DNA of 64,000 nucleotides from Clonostachys chloroleuca. Lineage: Eukaryota > Ascomycota > Sordariomycetes > Hypocreales > Bionectriaceae. Of this stretch, positions 44,537 through 55,972 are shown one piece after another. The translations under genes were made by a program, and so were the position numbers. The DNA lies in assembly GCA_037952775.1 (NCBI GenBank), contig JBANAY010000004.1, positions 6,386,001-6,450,000 of the forward strand. The letters run 5' to 3'. Under the pieces are notes generated by a model that was not told where the DNA came from, made no database searches, and was given only the letters and a program-made list of their open reading frames with translations. Each line of letters opens with the position of its first letter. Within the stretch, counting starts at the first letter, position 1.

Positions 44537-45096
44537 CTTCAACTTAAGACAGGAAGAATAGAAAAGAAAAGAAAAGTCTCGAACATTTAACGCGTAATTA
44601 GTAGGGGTTAGCAGGCTAATATAACAATATAACACAAAGAGGAGAAGAATGAAGTAAAACTATAACCAGCCTTTTTATAATATATATAGGAGCATAGAAT
44701 ATAATGGAAATATCTCTACTTTAGGTTATTATACTTTGACGATCCGGATCTCGAGCCAAATATAGCTATTCCGGAGAAGCTATTTATCTCTACTATAAAC
44801 AATCTTCTAGCTGATCTTACTAATATATATATACTGTACAGAGCGATTTAAAAGGAATTTTCACAGAGGGGCTAGTTCGCTGCTATAGATCGCTATATTA
44901 GACTTACTTAGGAATTTAGATCGCGTATCTGGAATTATAGTCGGGAGACATTATGCAAAACACAGTTTTATTAAAGACTATAACTCAAAATTTGCTGTAT
45001 CCCTTTCGTAGAATCTCTGAACAGAAATATCTGTAAAAGCTACTATCGCGGCGATCTGATACTCACCCCACGACTTTTTAGTAAGCCAGAAGCTAT
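44537..45096. other. AT-rich, RIP-type stretch
   Basis: AT-rich sequence with TATATA runs and stops in all frames. No gene. Confidence 0.5.
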
Positions 45097-46200
45097 CTAT
45101 AAAGGGGTGCTATTTATTATTAGCCCCTTTTCATAAGATAAGAGAAGATATTTACCTACACGCCGGATATCTTGAAAATGTAGTCCCGCTTCAGTAGTTG
45201 TTGCTACAGTTGTTTCAAATGACATTATCGATTCATTGATAGATAGATGTGGCTCATGTTTATTAGCAGCCAAATGCCTCTGTATCAATCGCTGAGTAAT
45301 ATTATGAAAACCCCTTAAGTCTTTTTGGTTACACTCTATGGAGAATTTCGGGAATCCTTGCAGGCTAGCTATATTCGGACGGTCAAAAACTTGAGCCATT
45401 CCCCGGGACTCATAGACCTACCTAAGCGGATTATTCCCTTTCTATTCACAAGAATGCTTCGGAAATCTACATCGCCGTGACTGAATGATTCTTTGTTCAG
45501 GTAAACCAAGCCATCTGTTATCTATAATATGTTAATATTATATAAAAAAGTGCTATTACAGGCTTCTTACCTGGCCAAGAATTGCAATAAGCTGTGCATT
45601 ATACATTGGACTTGAGCAAGCCATAATCTGATTCAAAGAAATCATCTCCTCCAATATGAGGTAGAGTGATAGTTCCGTAGTAAATGCTTCGATGATCGAG
45701 GCTATATTGGGGTGTTGCAACTGGTGGAATGTTCTGAGGAGCCTAGTGCTTTCAAGTACTGGTGTCTCTTGAACAAGCACTCTAGTCGCCTTTGATGACT
45801 GCTCCACTGCTATGTGTGGTTGGCCAACTAAATCAAGAGCACGATAGCATTTGCAATACTTTTTCCAAGGTTCTCCAGGTTCTGTTCTTGGAGTATTCCT
45901 TAGACTGCTGGCTTCTCCCTGTGATCGTGGGCTGAGCAACGGATATCTCACCTTTCGTTTGGGCTGCTCGGGAATCGTGGTGGATCTCACTAATGATTGC
46001 CCAAGCTGGGTGACGCGTTTCTCCATAGCGCTCTGGGTTGGAGTATTTCTCTGCGCAGGCCAATATATGTCTTTATATCGAGGCTCTTTGTGGCGCCTGT
46101 GGCTTACAAATTCAGACCACCCCCAGTTATGCCCGACGGCAAACGCCAATGGATTACTCATTTGACGTCGAAATTTACCGCCAGATACGGCAGGACCCAT
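45097..46200 (-). CDS. Degenerate protein kinase-like protein, 333 aa
   Basis: Exons 46200-45571, 45521-45422 and 45368-45097 join in frame with GTAAGA and GTAGGT donors. The middle has kinase features: LLRTFHQLQHPNIASIIEAF resembles the N-lobe beta4 region, LYLILEEM the hinge, and SHGDVDFRSILVN the catalytic loop. There the HRD motif reads HGD, the usual Lys is Asp, and the Asn is Ser. No glycine-rich loop is obvious and no DFG is recognisable, so it is probably a pseudokinase. The start could be 46200 or the later ATG at 46158. Either way the 5' end overlaps the divergent DUF3723-like gene. Partner and role are unknown. Confidence 0.6.
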
Positions 46201-47845
46201 CTAAGAGAGAAATTTTGTTACGTGGGCTTCGAAATCATAGAAGAAGATGTGTGAAGCAATTATTAGATCACCCTACCTTTGCAGCAGCCTTTGACACCCT
46301 CCTCGACATCCCATGTCTCCGAGATGGGATAAGGCTAACTACAATCCACAAACACTTCAGTTGGAAATGTGACGAGGTTGTTTGATGTTTTCATTTGTTT
46401 TTTTCTCTACTGACCTTTAATAGGAGCTGCTCAGTTACATTAATAAGATGAAGAGCCAGTGGCTGAATGACATTGCCGGGGGGAATGTTGAGTTGTTACA
46501 AATGTTCCGTTCTGAAGATGTAGCTACCCTGGAAGGAAAATGTCCGAGTCTTATCCGCAAAGATTATGAATTTATCTTTGATGAAATTCTTGCAGGAAGA
46601 TTGTTTAAAAACATCGATAGTGAGAGTCTTTCAGGCGTCCAGGAAAGGCTCTTTTCGATTGACAGTACTATCCTCTCCTTCGGAACCTTCCTTCGAGACG
46701 CAAATATACTAGAGTGTTATGCATCATGCCTGCTCCACGTATTGCCGTCCAAGCGGGACTGTACAATTACTAGCCAATTGTGGAAAGCCTTTCAGCCAGC
46801 AGACCATAATTATGAATTCATCGCAGATTTACCTTCTTATGATTCTAACGACACCGCCTTCACAAAAGCTCGTCAACGTTTGTGGATATTCGCAATGCAG
46901 CATTATTTGGAACTTCCTCGGCCACCTCAAAGACGCGACAGCCGGCTCCGAGCAAAGCCTCCCCGCATTAGCCCCGTAAATGAAGTCCTGGAAAGCTTAG
47001 AGGCACTGGTAGAGCAGCTTGGGTTTCAGCTGCCGGTTAATACCAAGGGGAGAGCAAACACACCATTGGCCGCGAGAGCGGACATCATACTAACTAACCG
47101 ATCAATTCACGATAACTCATCCTGTGAGGTTGACTTTCAGTACAGACTAGGCTTTCAGGACAAAGAATCATACTCTAAAACTAAGCCTCTTCTTACCATG
47201 GAGAGGTTGAACCGAACTGGGCCCGAGTCTCAGAGGCTAACCACATCGTTCATTGTATTGAGATCTAAGTATCGGGCTTTTTTTTGTGGCCAAGTCCCCT
47301 CGTTCCCCCGAATACGACGGCCAAAAATGACCGCCTCGATAGCTCAGCGTCTGGTAAGCGGAGTAAGGCACGAACTAATGCCTGAACCGGCAAGTAACCC
47401 GCCGGCAGCGCTGGAAAGAACCTCACCTGAACGGACCTCCCCGCTAAACGAGGAACAAGATCGGGCTAGCTCTTATTCTTCAGATGGTACTAAGGAGAAA
47501 CAGGATGATGACGACAGTGGAGTGGGTTCAATAGAGCACGTGCTATTTATGTTACGTAGCGGGGAAGTCTACTCACAAGTACAAATTACAACGGAAAAGG
47601 CGGAAGAGGGGCAAACTGCTGTTGAGGTAAGAGCGAGAGCTCTGCAGGATGATGGATATTCCCTACACTCCATACTACCGCAAACGCTTGAAGGCCAGAG
47701 GATCGGTTATCTAAATCCAGAGCAGTGCTATGAAGCTTCACTCCGTTCAAAGCGGCGAATAATCCTCTTATTGAAGGCAGACGAGACAGCCGTATTGGAT
47801 GAAATGTTCCTAGCCCGAATCAAGGCAATAGTAGCCGAAGAGTGA
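46149..47845 (+). CDS. DUF3723-like protein, short form, 549 aa
   Basis: Exon 1 (46149-46376) and exon 2 (46424-47845) are joined by a 47-base intron with a weak GTTGTT donor and good ACTGAC branch. Residues about 5-75 (YRQIRQDPSKREILLRG, FDTLLDIPCLRDGIRLTTIHK) match the core of the long gene at 57672 (FDALLVIPALFCGFRLTVIHE) at the same intron position, directly after KCDE. I assign both to the fungal DUF3723 family from memory of that core. The short form lacks the N-terminal GxxRxxA-containing part. Its C-terminus is acidic then beta-rich. Function of the family is unknown. It is divergent from, and overlaps, the kinase-like gene. Confidence 0.7.
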
Positions 47846-48547
47846 CTTGGCGATAAGAGAACAAGATTAATCGGGGAGGTGGATAAACACTGCCACATGT
47901 ATGCATGAGTAATGAGACCGGAGAAAAACAGGGGGAAAAAAAAGGGAGGGGCGCACTAGACATCTATAAGCTTAGCGCAGGTAAATTGAGCACCCATTGT
48001 GCAATATTTCTTGTAGGATCAAACTTAGCGTGTTCATGAGACATTGCACTCCACTTCTACGACCAAACACAAGTTAGAGGCGCCTAACACTGACTTGCTG
48101 TCGCGAAATTTGACCTAATATATCCATCGCAGGCAGGTGCCCACAAACTACATGCACCAAGCGCTATTACGGGCAGCAGGGAAGGAGTCTAGAAAGGTAG
48201 ATATTCAGTTTGGGAATTAGAGTATCTTAGCTAAATCGAGCTGGTCAAATTGACATAGGGACACAGCGAAAAGTCGACGAGCGCTCTGGCCTACTCTACA
48301 TTGGAACCAAAAAGCCATCGAAAGCTACTGAAGCTCTCAAAATTGTTCACGCCTGCTACTCCGGACCTAAATTACTGGCCAGGCAGCTCGGCACATTCAG
48401 TTGTTCCAGCCTGCCCAGCACCAGAAGGTTTTTGACGTATGATTGCCTGCATCTGTTCGGCTCTATATCTAGGTTAGCCAGATGGCTGTCAAATTGTAAA
48501 CCATAGATTACATACCGCCTAATAGTATTCCTGGCGCTTTATGTTTG
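47846..48547. other. Gene-free stretch
   Basis: I see no gene or clear repeat here. Short G- and A-rich runs lie near 47925-47950. Confidence 0.4.
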
Positions 48548-48790
48548 TCAGCTTGACCGATTTCTAAGAGCCATTGATACATACAGATCGATTAAAATAT
48601 TGCACAGCACCAGTAGTTTCTCGTCAGACGTGTTGTTGCAACTGGAATTGAGGCCAGCCATGAAGTTTCCCATGTTAAAGCTCTCTAGGGCGCTGTTGGT
48701 GAAACTGGGTTCATCGGAGCCGACACCGTTATATCCGATGTGGAACACGTCAGTAGGCTCCTGAGAGCCCATCCTGTTTTCGTAACTCAT
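48548..48790 (-). CDS. Small acidic hypothetical protein, 80 aa
   Basis: The ATG at 48790 begins MSYENRMGSQEPTD. The product is small, with NSALESFNMGNFMAGLN and a hydrophobic segment LLVLCNILIDLYVSM near the C-terminus. The frame extends upstream to 49057, but that part looks non-coding. It is divergent from the MADS-like gene at 49130, 340 bases away, so they may share a promoter. Low evidence. Confidence 0.35.
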   Translation of the reverse strand: MSYENRMGSQEPTDVFHIGYNGVGSDEPSFTNSALESFNMGNFMAGLNSSCNNTSDEKLLVLCNILIDLYVSMALRNRSS

Positions 48791-49129
48791 CTTGGCCGAT
48801 TTTGACTGAGGATTCAGAAGAGGATAATAATCACAAAACAAACCTGGCCACCAAGTGCTTTCCTCTCCTTTAAATAGCCGTAGGGAAGCGCTTTGAGCTG
48901 GAGGTCTGTTGGTTGTAGTATGTATTGTGTCTACTAGCATGGATCCCTGCTTCCGACCATTTCTCGTTGTTGTCGTTGTTGGTTGTATGGCCAGGGTGAA
49001 CATTCGCCTAAATCGCAACAACAATACAGCCAACAGTCGAAATCGTTGATGCTGCACAAATATGAGATGCGGCCCATCCCCAGCCCGTGAGCTTCATCCC
49101 ACATCTTCTGCTCTCTTCACCAATTAACA

Positions 49130-49666
49130 ATGCTGCCGCCATTCGCAGTCCGCAAAGCCAGGCGCTCCACCCAATCTCTTCTCAAAAAAGCGTACGATCT
49201 TGGTAGTAAGACCAATAGCCCTTGCGTTGTTTTCTACTTCCATGAAGGTCGCCTCCAATGGTACGTTGGTGGTTATATACCTCAAGGCGCCACGACGCCT
49301 TTCGACTTAATTGTGAGACCTAAGAAATCTTCCTCTTCCACTGAACCCAGCTTATCTTTCATCTAGTTCAAGTCCACTCCTTGGAATCAAGGTCCTGAAG
49401 GCGACATAGGCTCGCCATTGCCATCGGACTCTAACAAGGACCAGCAGCTAGGCCAAAGTCCTCTTAGCACGTCATTTCCTCATCAGCCCACTCCGCTCCC
49501 CCAGCTCGATCCGATGGGACAAGATATGAACCGTTCTTGCGCCGGTCAGGGTTCATCGGATGAAGAGTCAGCGTTAGATATTTGGCGGAGCCATTGTGAG
49601 GTAATGGCAATGATAACGGAGCCGTATGACGCACTACTCGCTTCGATGGATTTACGTACCCACTAG
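49130..49666 (+). CDS. Small MADS-like protein, 160 aa
   Basis: Exon 1 49130-49312 and exon 2 49367-49666 are joined by a 54-base phase-0 intron (GTGAGA...CATCTAG). Without splicing an in-frame TAG would end the protein at 49366. Residues about 8-45 (RKARRSTQSLLKKAYDLG, then CVVFYFHEGRLQWYV) have the R-x-x-L-x-K-K-A-x-E-L-like helix and beta strand of a MADS box. The rest is Pro/Ser/Gln-rich and ends in a helical WRSHCEVMAMITEPYD. The layout and intron position parallel the gene at 39605, so they are likely distant paralogues. DNA-binding function is inferred. Confidence 0.6.
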
Positions 49667-51452
49667 TGTTAAGATGTTAAGGTCTGCCTATAAAGCCCTG
49701 CCTTCCGTCCTTAGCAATGCAGGCCAGCCTTACAAGGCTAAGAATCCAATTTAGCGGCCTCCAATCTTGAACTGACTGTCTATTAATAAATACTTAAGCA
49801 TTTCGTGCCTCACAATGATATCTTACGGATTCGTTCATAGTATGTACAATAGCGTCTAAGAGCTTAATGATATCTTTCCAGCTCTCCTTCCCTACTTCTT
49901 GGTTCATCAGGTAGCGTAATTTCCTCGTTCCTGTATTATTGGTTAGTTGCGATAGGCTCGTTAAGGCGGCATGGGGAAGCTATTTTTGGTCTCGACGTGC
50001 GCTCGCCAGCATACCAGCGGCCGAAAATCGAAAATAGCAGTACAAGCCATAAGCATCCCTGGCCCCCCCCCCCCCCCCCCCCCCAACAAACTTCTTGGTG
50101 AAAGGTATACCGGTGTTGAGCATCATATCACCCTGGGTGGACCTGAAGTTCCAATGGTTGGGTGAGCCTTTGTTAAGAATGGCAAAAAAAAACCCCATTG
50201 CAGTGTAAGCTCATGTATGTTTAGAGTTTTAGATGCCATACTGGCAAGTTCAGGGGCAGGGAATCTCGCATACCAGTGTTGTCAGGTGTTTACTGTCAGG
50301 GTGCCCAAGTACCAGTGATCCAGGATTAGTAAGCACCACTCAGCTCGAATGAAAAGCTAGTCAGGGATAAGAGACCTGCAGAACAAGGTGGGCGTTTGCG
50401 TGACTCAGGGGAAAACAGGGCGGGCCATTCACACTTGATTTGTGCCCTTTCTTAACAAGTCGCCACCCTAATCAGCCGAACACCCGTGCCGCCGGCCACT
50501 GCGGGAATCAATCGCGGTGGCAAGGACTGCCAACACCGCTGGTGGAGCGCTTTGATACTACGTATTGTTGGTGGCTGGAGGGTCCAACAGAGACAGGACA
50601 GCTGATGTCAAGCGTGATATCACCGGGGATTTACCGGCTAAAAATTGGGATTACGAAGGATTTTTGTTTGTTGGCTGGAGGCGGCAAAAAAAAAAGTCCA
50701 TACGCGTTTCCTGAATAGGCTAATGAAACAGGACTCTACTCCGTAGGCACTTACGAGATCCTGCATCCGGTTGTCGTGATGGAGGGGACCACGCAAGCAA
50801 TTTGGAACCGGGGCATTGTGCAATTCGTGCGGATTAGTCAGAATGGAAAGCCTTAACTCGGGTTCGCCGCCCATCAAGGCTCTCCTCAGCAGCATGGAGC
50901 CCTTGATGAACGCTTAAGATTACAAGACCATACACTACATAAGGACAGCAATCACTTAATAGGTGTGAGGCTAAATGAAGTATATTTCCCGATGATCGGC
51001 ACTAAAGTTAGAGAAATTGATTGCAAGCTCGATAGCAGGAATGTTCTGAGCAGTTCATATTGGGGCTGCTGAGCTTGTGTGGGAATACTTTGCTAGGAGG
51101 GAAGGCGTGAACCCCGTATAATCTCGAGGTACGCTAAAGGAAACAGGACCAAAACTTGTCTGTGGGGCAGGACCAAAACTTGTCTGTGGGGCAGAACCAA
51201 AACTTGTCTATGTGGTAGAACTAATAGAGGTTGTTGGTAAGAGCCAAATATTAATTGATAAACAAGGGCCAGAAATGCTCAAGAATATACATAGTATTTA
51301 AAAAATTAAAGATAAAAATAAAAGCTAAAAAAGTAGAGCTGAATATACTTTAATAGAACTACAGTAGTTGATAATAGTACGCTGTATATCATCTTAACCC
51401 TTGACTTCAAATTCCCGTGTGGTTCGACTCTAGCCCTCAAGCTTAACAAAAA
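49667..51452. other. Non-coding stretch with homopolymers and a short tandem repeat
   Basis: A run of 22 C residues lies at 50063-50084, and A runs of 8-11 occur near 50183 and 50687. Three 24-base units sharing GACCAAAACTTGTCTGTG start at 51144, 51168 and 51192 and end near 51215. No gene is supported. The last 100 bases are the upstream region of the ankyrin gene. Confidence 0.55.
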
Positions 51453-53201
51453 ATGTCTGGGAATATATTCCCCCTAGAAATCTGGTATCGAATACTCCAT
51501 TTCATCACCGATTCTGGGGATAATGCAACGCTTTTCAATCTTGCATGCACGAACGTTATCTTGAAGGATGCTATTCTTCCAATGCTATTCTACCGACTTG
51601 GCCCGAGGAAGATGGAGGAAGTAGTTACTCGGCTCCTCTATCTCATTCCAGATCAGGATGTTAGGGCGTTGCTCGATGCGGAGCTGATACTCTACCCCAA
51701 AGGGGACAATTTTCAACACGGACAGTCCTTGATCGAAATCAACGGTGTTCTTAAAAACCGGGGCATCAGATGGATAGATCCTATAGGTTCCTCTTTGGAC
51801 TATGGGTCGATGGACTCTTTCGTTAATGCGACCGGCCGATATAAACTGCCAGTAGGGAAAGACTTCAACAAGATCTTTCTATTACTCATTTTCTATGCTG
51901 GCATATACGGGAAACTCCCTTCGCTTACAATACATGCACTAGAGAAGGGGGTCGGCAATCTACCCATCAACATCCCGTCGCTTCCTTCGCCACTCGAGGC
52001 TGCAGCATGTAGCCTGGATACGGAGCAGGTGAAGCTGCTCCTTCCCCTTACACAAAAATTAAAGGCCCCTCTTTCCTGCCCCAACCTGTTCTTCATTAGA
52101 AGCAAGTCATTAGAGCTATTTCAGCTTCTAGTTCTAGGCGGCGCCTACTACATGGATAGAGAGTTCGACTTTTTGGACACAATAGACAAGTGCAGCCTTC
52201 AATATGTCCAGCCATATCTTGACACTATGATCAGCCTCGACTGCCGATCCCAATATCAGAATATGACCGCACTACATATTGCAGCTCGGCGAGGCGAGTT
52301 GGAGCTAGTGAAGGAGCTGCTATTTAGAGGAGCGCGCTGCGACTTAGTTGATCGCGAAAGTCGCACAGCCCTTCATATTGCGTCCGAAGAAGGCCATGTA
52401 CATATTGCAGTACAATTATTGCACTCCGGGCCAATGCTTCTGTACCCTACTTCTCCACTTCATCTTGCAGCGAAGAATGGCCACGTCGAGGTGCTGAGGC
52501 AATTACTTATCTATACAACTGACTTATATTCACCGCAGGTTTCTGAATTAGTTGATTCATTAGGCGAAACTCCCTTGCATCATGCGTCTCGAAATGGACA
52601 TGATGATGTAGTAAATCTACTTTTGGCAAGGGGGTCTCATCCCGGCCAGGGAAACGAGTCTGGCATCACACCTGTGCACCTTGCAGCCGAATATGGACAT
52701 TTAAATGTCCTAAAGTCGTTATTTAAAGCACTGCCATCGAGGTATTTGACCTCTTTCCATATATATGACCTCCAGCCAGGCAAATTGTCCAACGCAATAT
52801 GCTTTGATGATAAAACGCCACTTCATTTTGCTGTTCGAAATGGGCACCAGGATATCACAAAGTTTTTAATAGACAAGGATGGGAATATTAACGCGCGGGA
52901 TAGACATGGGAGAACTCCATTGCATTACATGGCGGAGCTTGGTGACAGCTGGGACGTGGCATGGCTGTTTGGGCTTGGCTGTAAGATCAACGCCCAGGAT
53001 GACCAAGGGGAAACGGCATTACACATCGCGGCTAGGGAAAGGCGGTGGATTCTGGTAAATAAGCTGATCACACATGGGGCTGATCAGAGTGTCATTAACA
53101 CGAGCGGTTCGACAGCACGCCAGATCGCCAAGTGTTCCAGGACCCCCCGGTTCAATAGGCTTGAAGCTTTTGATCAAGCCGCTAGGAGACACCACATTTG
53201 A
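51453..53201 (+). CDS. F-box-like ankyrin-repeat protein, 582 aa
   Basis: A single intact exon. Residues about 5-45 (FPLEIWYRILHFITDSGDNATLFNLACTN read in short blocks) have the pattern of an F-box, which would recruit Skp1 to a ubiquitin ligase. From about residue 270 come at least seven ankyrin repeats, recognisable by TALHIAARRG, SPLHLAAKNGH, TPLHHASRNGH, TPVHLAAEYGH, TPLHFAVRNGH, TPLHYMAELG and TALHIAARER. Ankyrin repeats bind protein partners, so this is likely a substrate adaptor. No NACHT or other NLR nucleotide-binding motif is present. The following membrane-protein gene is on the same strand. Confidence 0.85.
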   Translation: MSGNIFPLEIWYRILHFITDSGDNATLFNLACTNVILKDAILPMLFYRLGPRKMEEVVTRLLYLIPDQDVRALLDAELILYPKGDNFQHGQSLIEINGVLKNRGIRWIDPIGSSLDYGSMDSFVNATGRYKLPVGKDFNKIFLLLIFYAGIYGKLPSLTIHALEKGVGNLPINIPSLPSPLEAAACSLDTEQVKLLLPLTQKLKAPLSCPNLFFIRSKSLELFQLLVLGGAYYMDREFDFLDTIDKCSLQYVQPYLDTMISLDCRSQYQNMTALHIAARRGELELVKELLFRGARCDLVDRESRTALHIASEEGHVHIAVQLLHSGPMLLYPTSPLHLAAKNGHVEVLRQLLIYTTDLYSPQVSELVDSLGETPLHHASRNGHDDVVNLLLARGSHPGQGNESGITPVHLAAEYGHLNVLKSLFKALPSRYLTSFHIYDLQPGKLSNAICFDDKTPLHFAVRNGHQDITKFLIDKDGNINARDRHGRTPLHYMAELGDSWDVAWLFGLGCKINAQDDQGETALHIAARERRWILVNKLITHGADQSVINTSGSTARQIAKCSRTPRFNRLEAFDQAARRHHI

Positions 53202-53426
53202 GTAGCTTTTATCGCTGATTATCTATTAATTGATTCTTATCCCTCGCATAGCTCTGTCAGGGTGGTGATCTTTCATTTCGACAATAAAATCACTCCGGCT
53301 GTTGTGGGGCGGGCCCTATATTTTTCCAGATCATTAGCTAAAAAGCTGTATTTGGCTCTCGTTTGTTCACTGGTGGTATATTAGACCTCAAAGGCCCTCC
53401 ACACTTTATACCTGTTGGCTGCAAGC

Positions 53427-54236
53427 ATGGACTGGCCATCACCAGACTATTCTAAGTCAAGGAGGTATATGGCAATGCAACTAGATTACTTCCACATGCC
53501 TTGGTACTACTCAGCAATTGCAGGTTTGTTATCTTGGATGCTTCTCGCAGGGTACCTAATTACTCCCTCCACATATGCATCACTCACCGACTCAGAAGCT
53601 CTGAACAAGGCTGGGAGTATTGGGAAATCATTGATGACCGCTGTGAGAAATCTTCCGTTGTTGGTTCTGGCTTCGGCTCTATGTATCATAGCTACTCTGG
53701 GTCTTATCATCTTGTGGTTCAGACTAAGATTCAACTATATCTGGATACAGCGCCATATAGTTACGTAAGCTAATTTCTATACCCTTCTAAGAGCTAGGCT
53801 GATAAATTGTAGGCCGGTGCTGCTCAATTCCGCCATGGGCTTTTTTTCAGCCATGCTGAACATCTATACCGACCAAGGGGGGCAGTGGTCGATTACTGCG
53901 ATCGTGACCGGGTCAGTAATTGGCTCCTGGTTACTATGTTCTGCTGCGCTATATATTTTGTACTACTGGTTACTCTATCAATTGGAAATCGCTGGGGGAA
54001 ATGAAATAGAAGAAGTGGTAGGGGGTGAACGAAAAGAAAGCGTAGAAGTATATAGAAAACCTAAGGAGGAGGAAGAGGAGGAAAAAGATATCCATGATTT
54101 AGATTTACCCCCGCTGTACCACGAAGACTCTAAAGCGCATAAGACAGATGCGCTTTCTAGAGACCTGCCTCCAACATATCCTGAAAATCTCCCAGGGGTC
54201 TTAACGCAGCAGCTTACGGCTTCCCCGGGAAGGTGA
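53427..54236 (+). CDS. Four-pass membrane protein with two PPxY motifs, 253 aa
   Basis: Exon 1 (53427-53764) and exon 2 (53813-54236) are joined by a GTAAGC...TTGTAG intron, giving 253 residues. I chose the ATG at 53427 because the frame before it begins with a non-ATG codon. Four hydrophobic segments are visible near residues 29-48, 82-104, 115-130 and 138-168. The C-terminal tail is acidic (KEEEEEEKDIHDLDL) and contains PPLY and PPTY, the PPxY form recognised by WW domains of Rsp5-type ubiquitin ligases. The family resembles small fungal plasma or vacuolar membrane proteins of unknown function. Confidence 0.65.
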
Positions 54237-54394
54237 AGCTAAATCCGAGCTCTGAGAATTAGGTGGTCAAGAAACAGCTAGTTTTAGCTTCTTATTTGTT
54301 GATTGAAGTACTCATATTAATAGAAGTTTCGTCCGTATTGGCAAAGAGAAGCCCTATCCGTCTAAGTTTCTATAATCAGATAACCCGCTTTAAA

Positions 54395-54562
54395 ATGACA
54401 CAAGAAGCTATTGTGGTCAAATTCCGATGCCTTAGGTGTACGTCCCTGATGGAATTGATGTCAACCGATGATCTGGCGTTATGTGGTGTTTGGAAAATTG
54501 GCTATAATCTCTACTACTGTTCAATATGTGCGCGAGCTACAGGATGGTTTGATCGTGAATAA
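54395..54562 (+). CDS. Very small zinc-ribbon-like protein, 55 aa
   Basis: The ATG at 54395 begins MTQEAIVVKFRCLRCTSLMEL. Two Cys pairs (CLRC and CSIC) spaced about 33 residues apart could bind zinc. The frame is open upstream without an ATG, so the protein may be longer if spliced. Nothing else supports it. Confidence 0.35.
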   Translation: MTQEAIVVKFRCLRCTSLMELMSTDDLALCGVWKIGYNLYYCSICARATGWFDRE

Positions 54563-54719
54563 GCCTGGGGCTACTTGAAATTATAAAACTATCGATAAGG
54601 AGATAGCCTTAAAATGGTTGATAGATAATTATAGGATTACTTCAGTGAACGGTTCTTTTTTAAACAAAAATTATATATTCACTAGCTAGATTGTTTATCT
54701 AAAAATAGTACCGGTAATA

Positions 54720-54891
54720 CAGTTATGAGCAAAAATAGCTTCCTCTTTTTAGTAACAAAGAGTGTATAGTGCTTGCGATTTAATCCACTTTTGACTTCTT
54801 ATGACCAATCACATTGCAGAGGCGGACATTAGCTCGACTTTTACAAAGAGCGACATTGATCTATAGAGGAAGCTGATTTTGCTCATAACTG
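54720..54891. mobile_element. 172-bp MITE, copy 1 (Tc1/mariner-type)
   Basis: The element begins CAGTTATGAGC and ends GCTCATAACTG, terminal inverted repeats of about 27 bases with small mismatches. It is flanked by TA on both sides, the target duplication of Tc1/mariner elements. It has no coding capacity, and a second copy of identical length is at 57070. I conclude it was mobilised by a transposase not seen in this window. Confidence 0.8.
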
Positions 54892-55567
54892 TATAATAAA
54901 CCTATATAACTATTACTTTTAATATCAGGTTATAGAGTATATATTTATAGCGTTAGATACTGATATTTATATAGGTCTATCAGCACGTTTGTTATACTGA
55001 TTAATTATATAAGTCTGCGTGATAATAAGTGCTATAAGTGAAAATAGTAGAAGTAAAGCAAAACTAAGATGCCTGGCCAGTAATGCTTAAAAACCCATAG
55101 AATACCGATGGAAAACAACCATTGGCGGCATAATAGTATATCGTTAAACGGAATGCTGCAGGAGATCTTATCAACAACTGCTCTGGACAAATGCCAAAGA
55201 CCTGGCCAAGAGGCGAGCCAAGAGGATATTAATTCAATGAATAGCTGATGCCATGCTCTCTTCGCAAGGATTTGTGAAGAGGTTTCGTGATAGTGTAGGG
55301 GCTCTGAGACAGGTCTGGACATATATCTAGTCCTTCCTTTCCTATGATCCATTCTTGAAAAGAGGGGGTAAAAATATAGATTTCTATTCATGTACTAGTT
55401 GAGGGATTTATTTATAATATATTTTCAGAGCGGTAAATGGGCAATTAATAACGCGGCTGAATACTGCTTCTCTAGTTACAGTTCAGTACTTGTGAATTCG
55501 GACCTAACGCTCTATTTAGACCGCCATCGGGCCCCATGGTAAGGCCTAGGGGGAGATAATTATAGCT
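54892..55567. other. AT-rich stretch between MITE and small genes
   Basis: Mostly AT-rich. A minus-strand frame at 55032-55391 is open for 119 codons with aromatic-rich, transmembrane-like sequence, but it has no family resemblance and AT-rich DNA readily gives such frames, so I do not call it a gene. Confidence 0.4.
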
Positions 55568-55921
55568 ATGGCTTCGACTAACTCTGTGCGTCTGGGGCCC
55601 TCGATCCGGATGATCGAGGCACAGTTCAAGGACCTAGAAAGCCGTCTAATGAGACAGGAGGAGAAGGCTGGCCGCGAGGAGTTCCGGAGCCTCCTTCTAC
55701 AAGCTGAGCTTGACCTCCACAAAGATGCTCTTCGAGAGCAAGCGCTAGAACTCCAAAAAAAAGATCGGATTATTGATGATCAACTCACTCAACTTATTCA
55801 AGCCTGGTCAAATGACGCACAAGTAACAGGACGACCCATGAACAGAGAAGAGGATCCAGAAAATAATAGGAATTGGGGAAAGAGCTCAAAAAAGCGGAAT
55901 TTTGAGCAGTATTCGACCTAG
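55568..55921 (+). CDS. Small coiled-coil protein 1, 117 aa
   Basis: The product is almost entirely helical with heptad-like leucines and charged residues (IEAQFKDLESRLMRQEEKAG, then ALELQKKDRIIDDQLTQLIQ), ending in a polar tail. It is the first of three small coiled-coil genes in a row on the plus strand within 1.4 kb, between two identical MITEs. A structural or adaptor role is conceivable. The family is unknown. Confidence 0.45.
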   Translation: MASTNSVRLGPSIRMIEAQFKDLESRLMRQEEKAGREEFRSLLLQAELDLHKDALREQALELQKKDRIIDDQLTQLIQAWSNDAQVTGRPMNREEDPENNRNWGKSSKKRNFEQYST

Positions 55922-55972
55922 ATTATCAGACGTCCTTTTAGTTTACTATAGTACTATATTATAAAACTAGCT

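Noticed and set aside
50063..50084. Run of 22 C residues as an i-motif or functional element
   Set aside because: Long homopolymers are often mis-sized in assembly, and nothing else nearby supports a function.
51410..51445. GGTTCGACTC resembling a tRNA B box
   Set aside because: No matching A box or acceptor stem is found upstream, and the cloverleaf cannot be drawn.
55032..55391. Minus-strand frame of 119 codons with hydrophobic segments
   Set aside because: It lies in AT-rich DNA, has no family resemblance and no supporting context.
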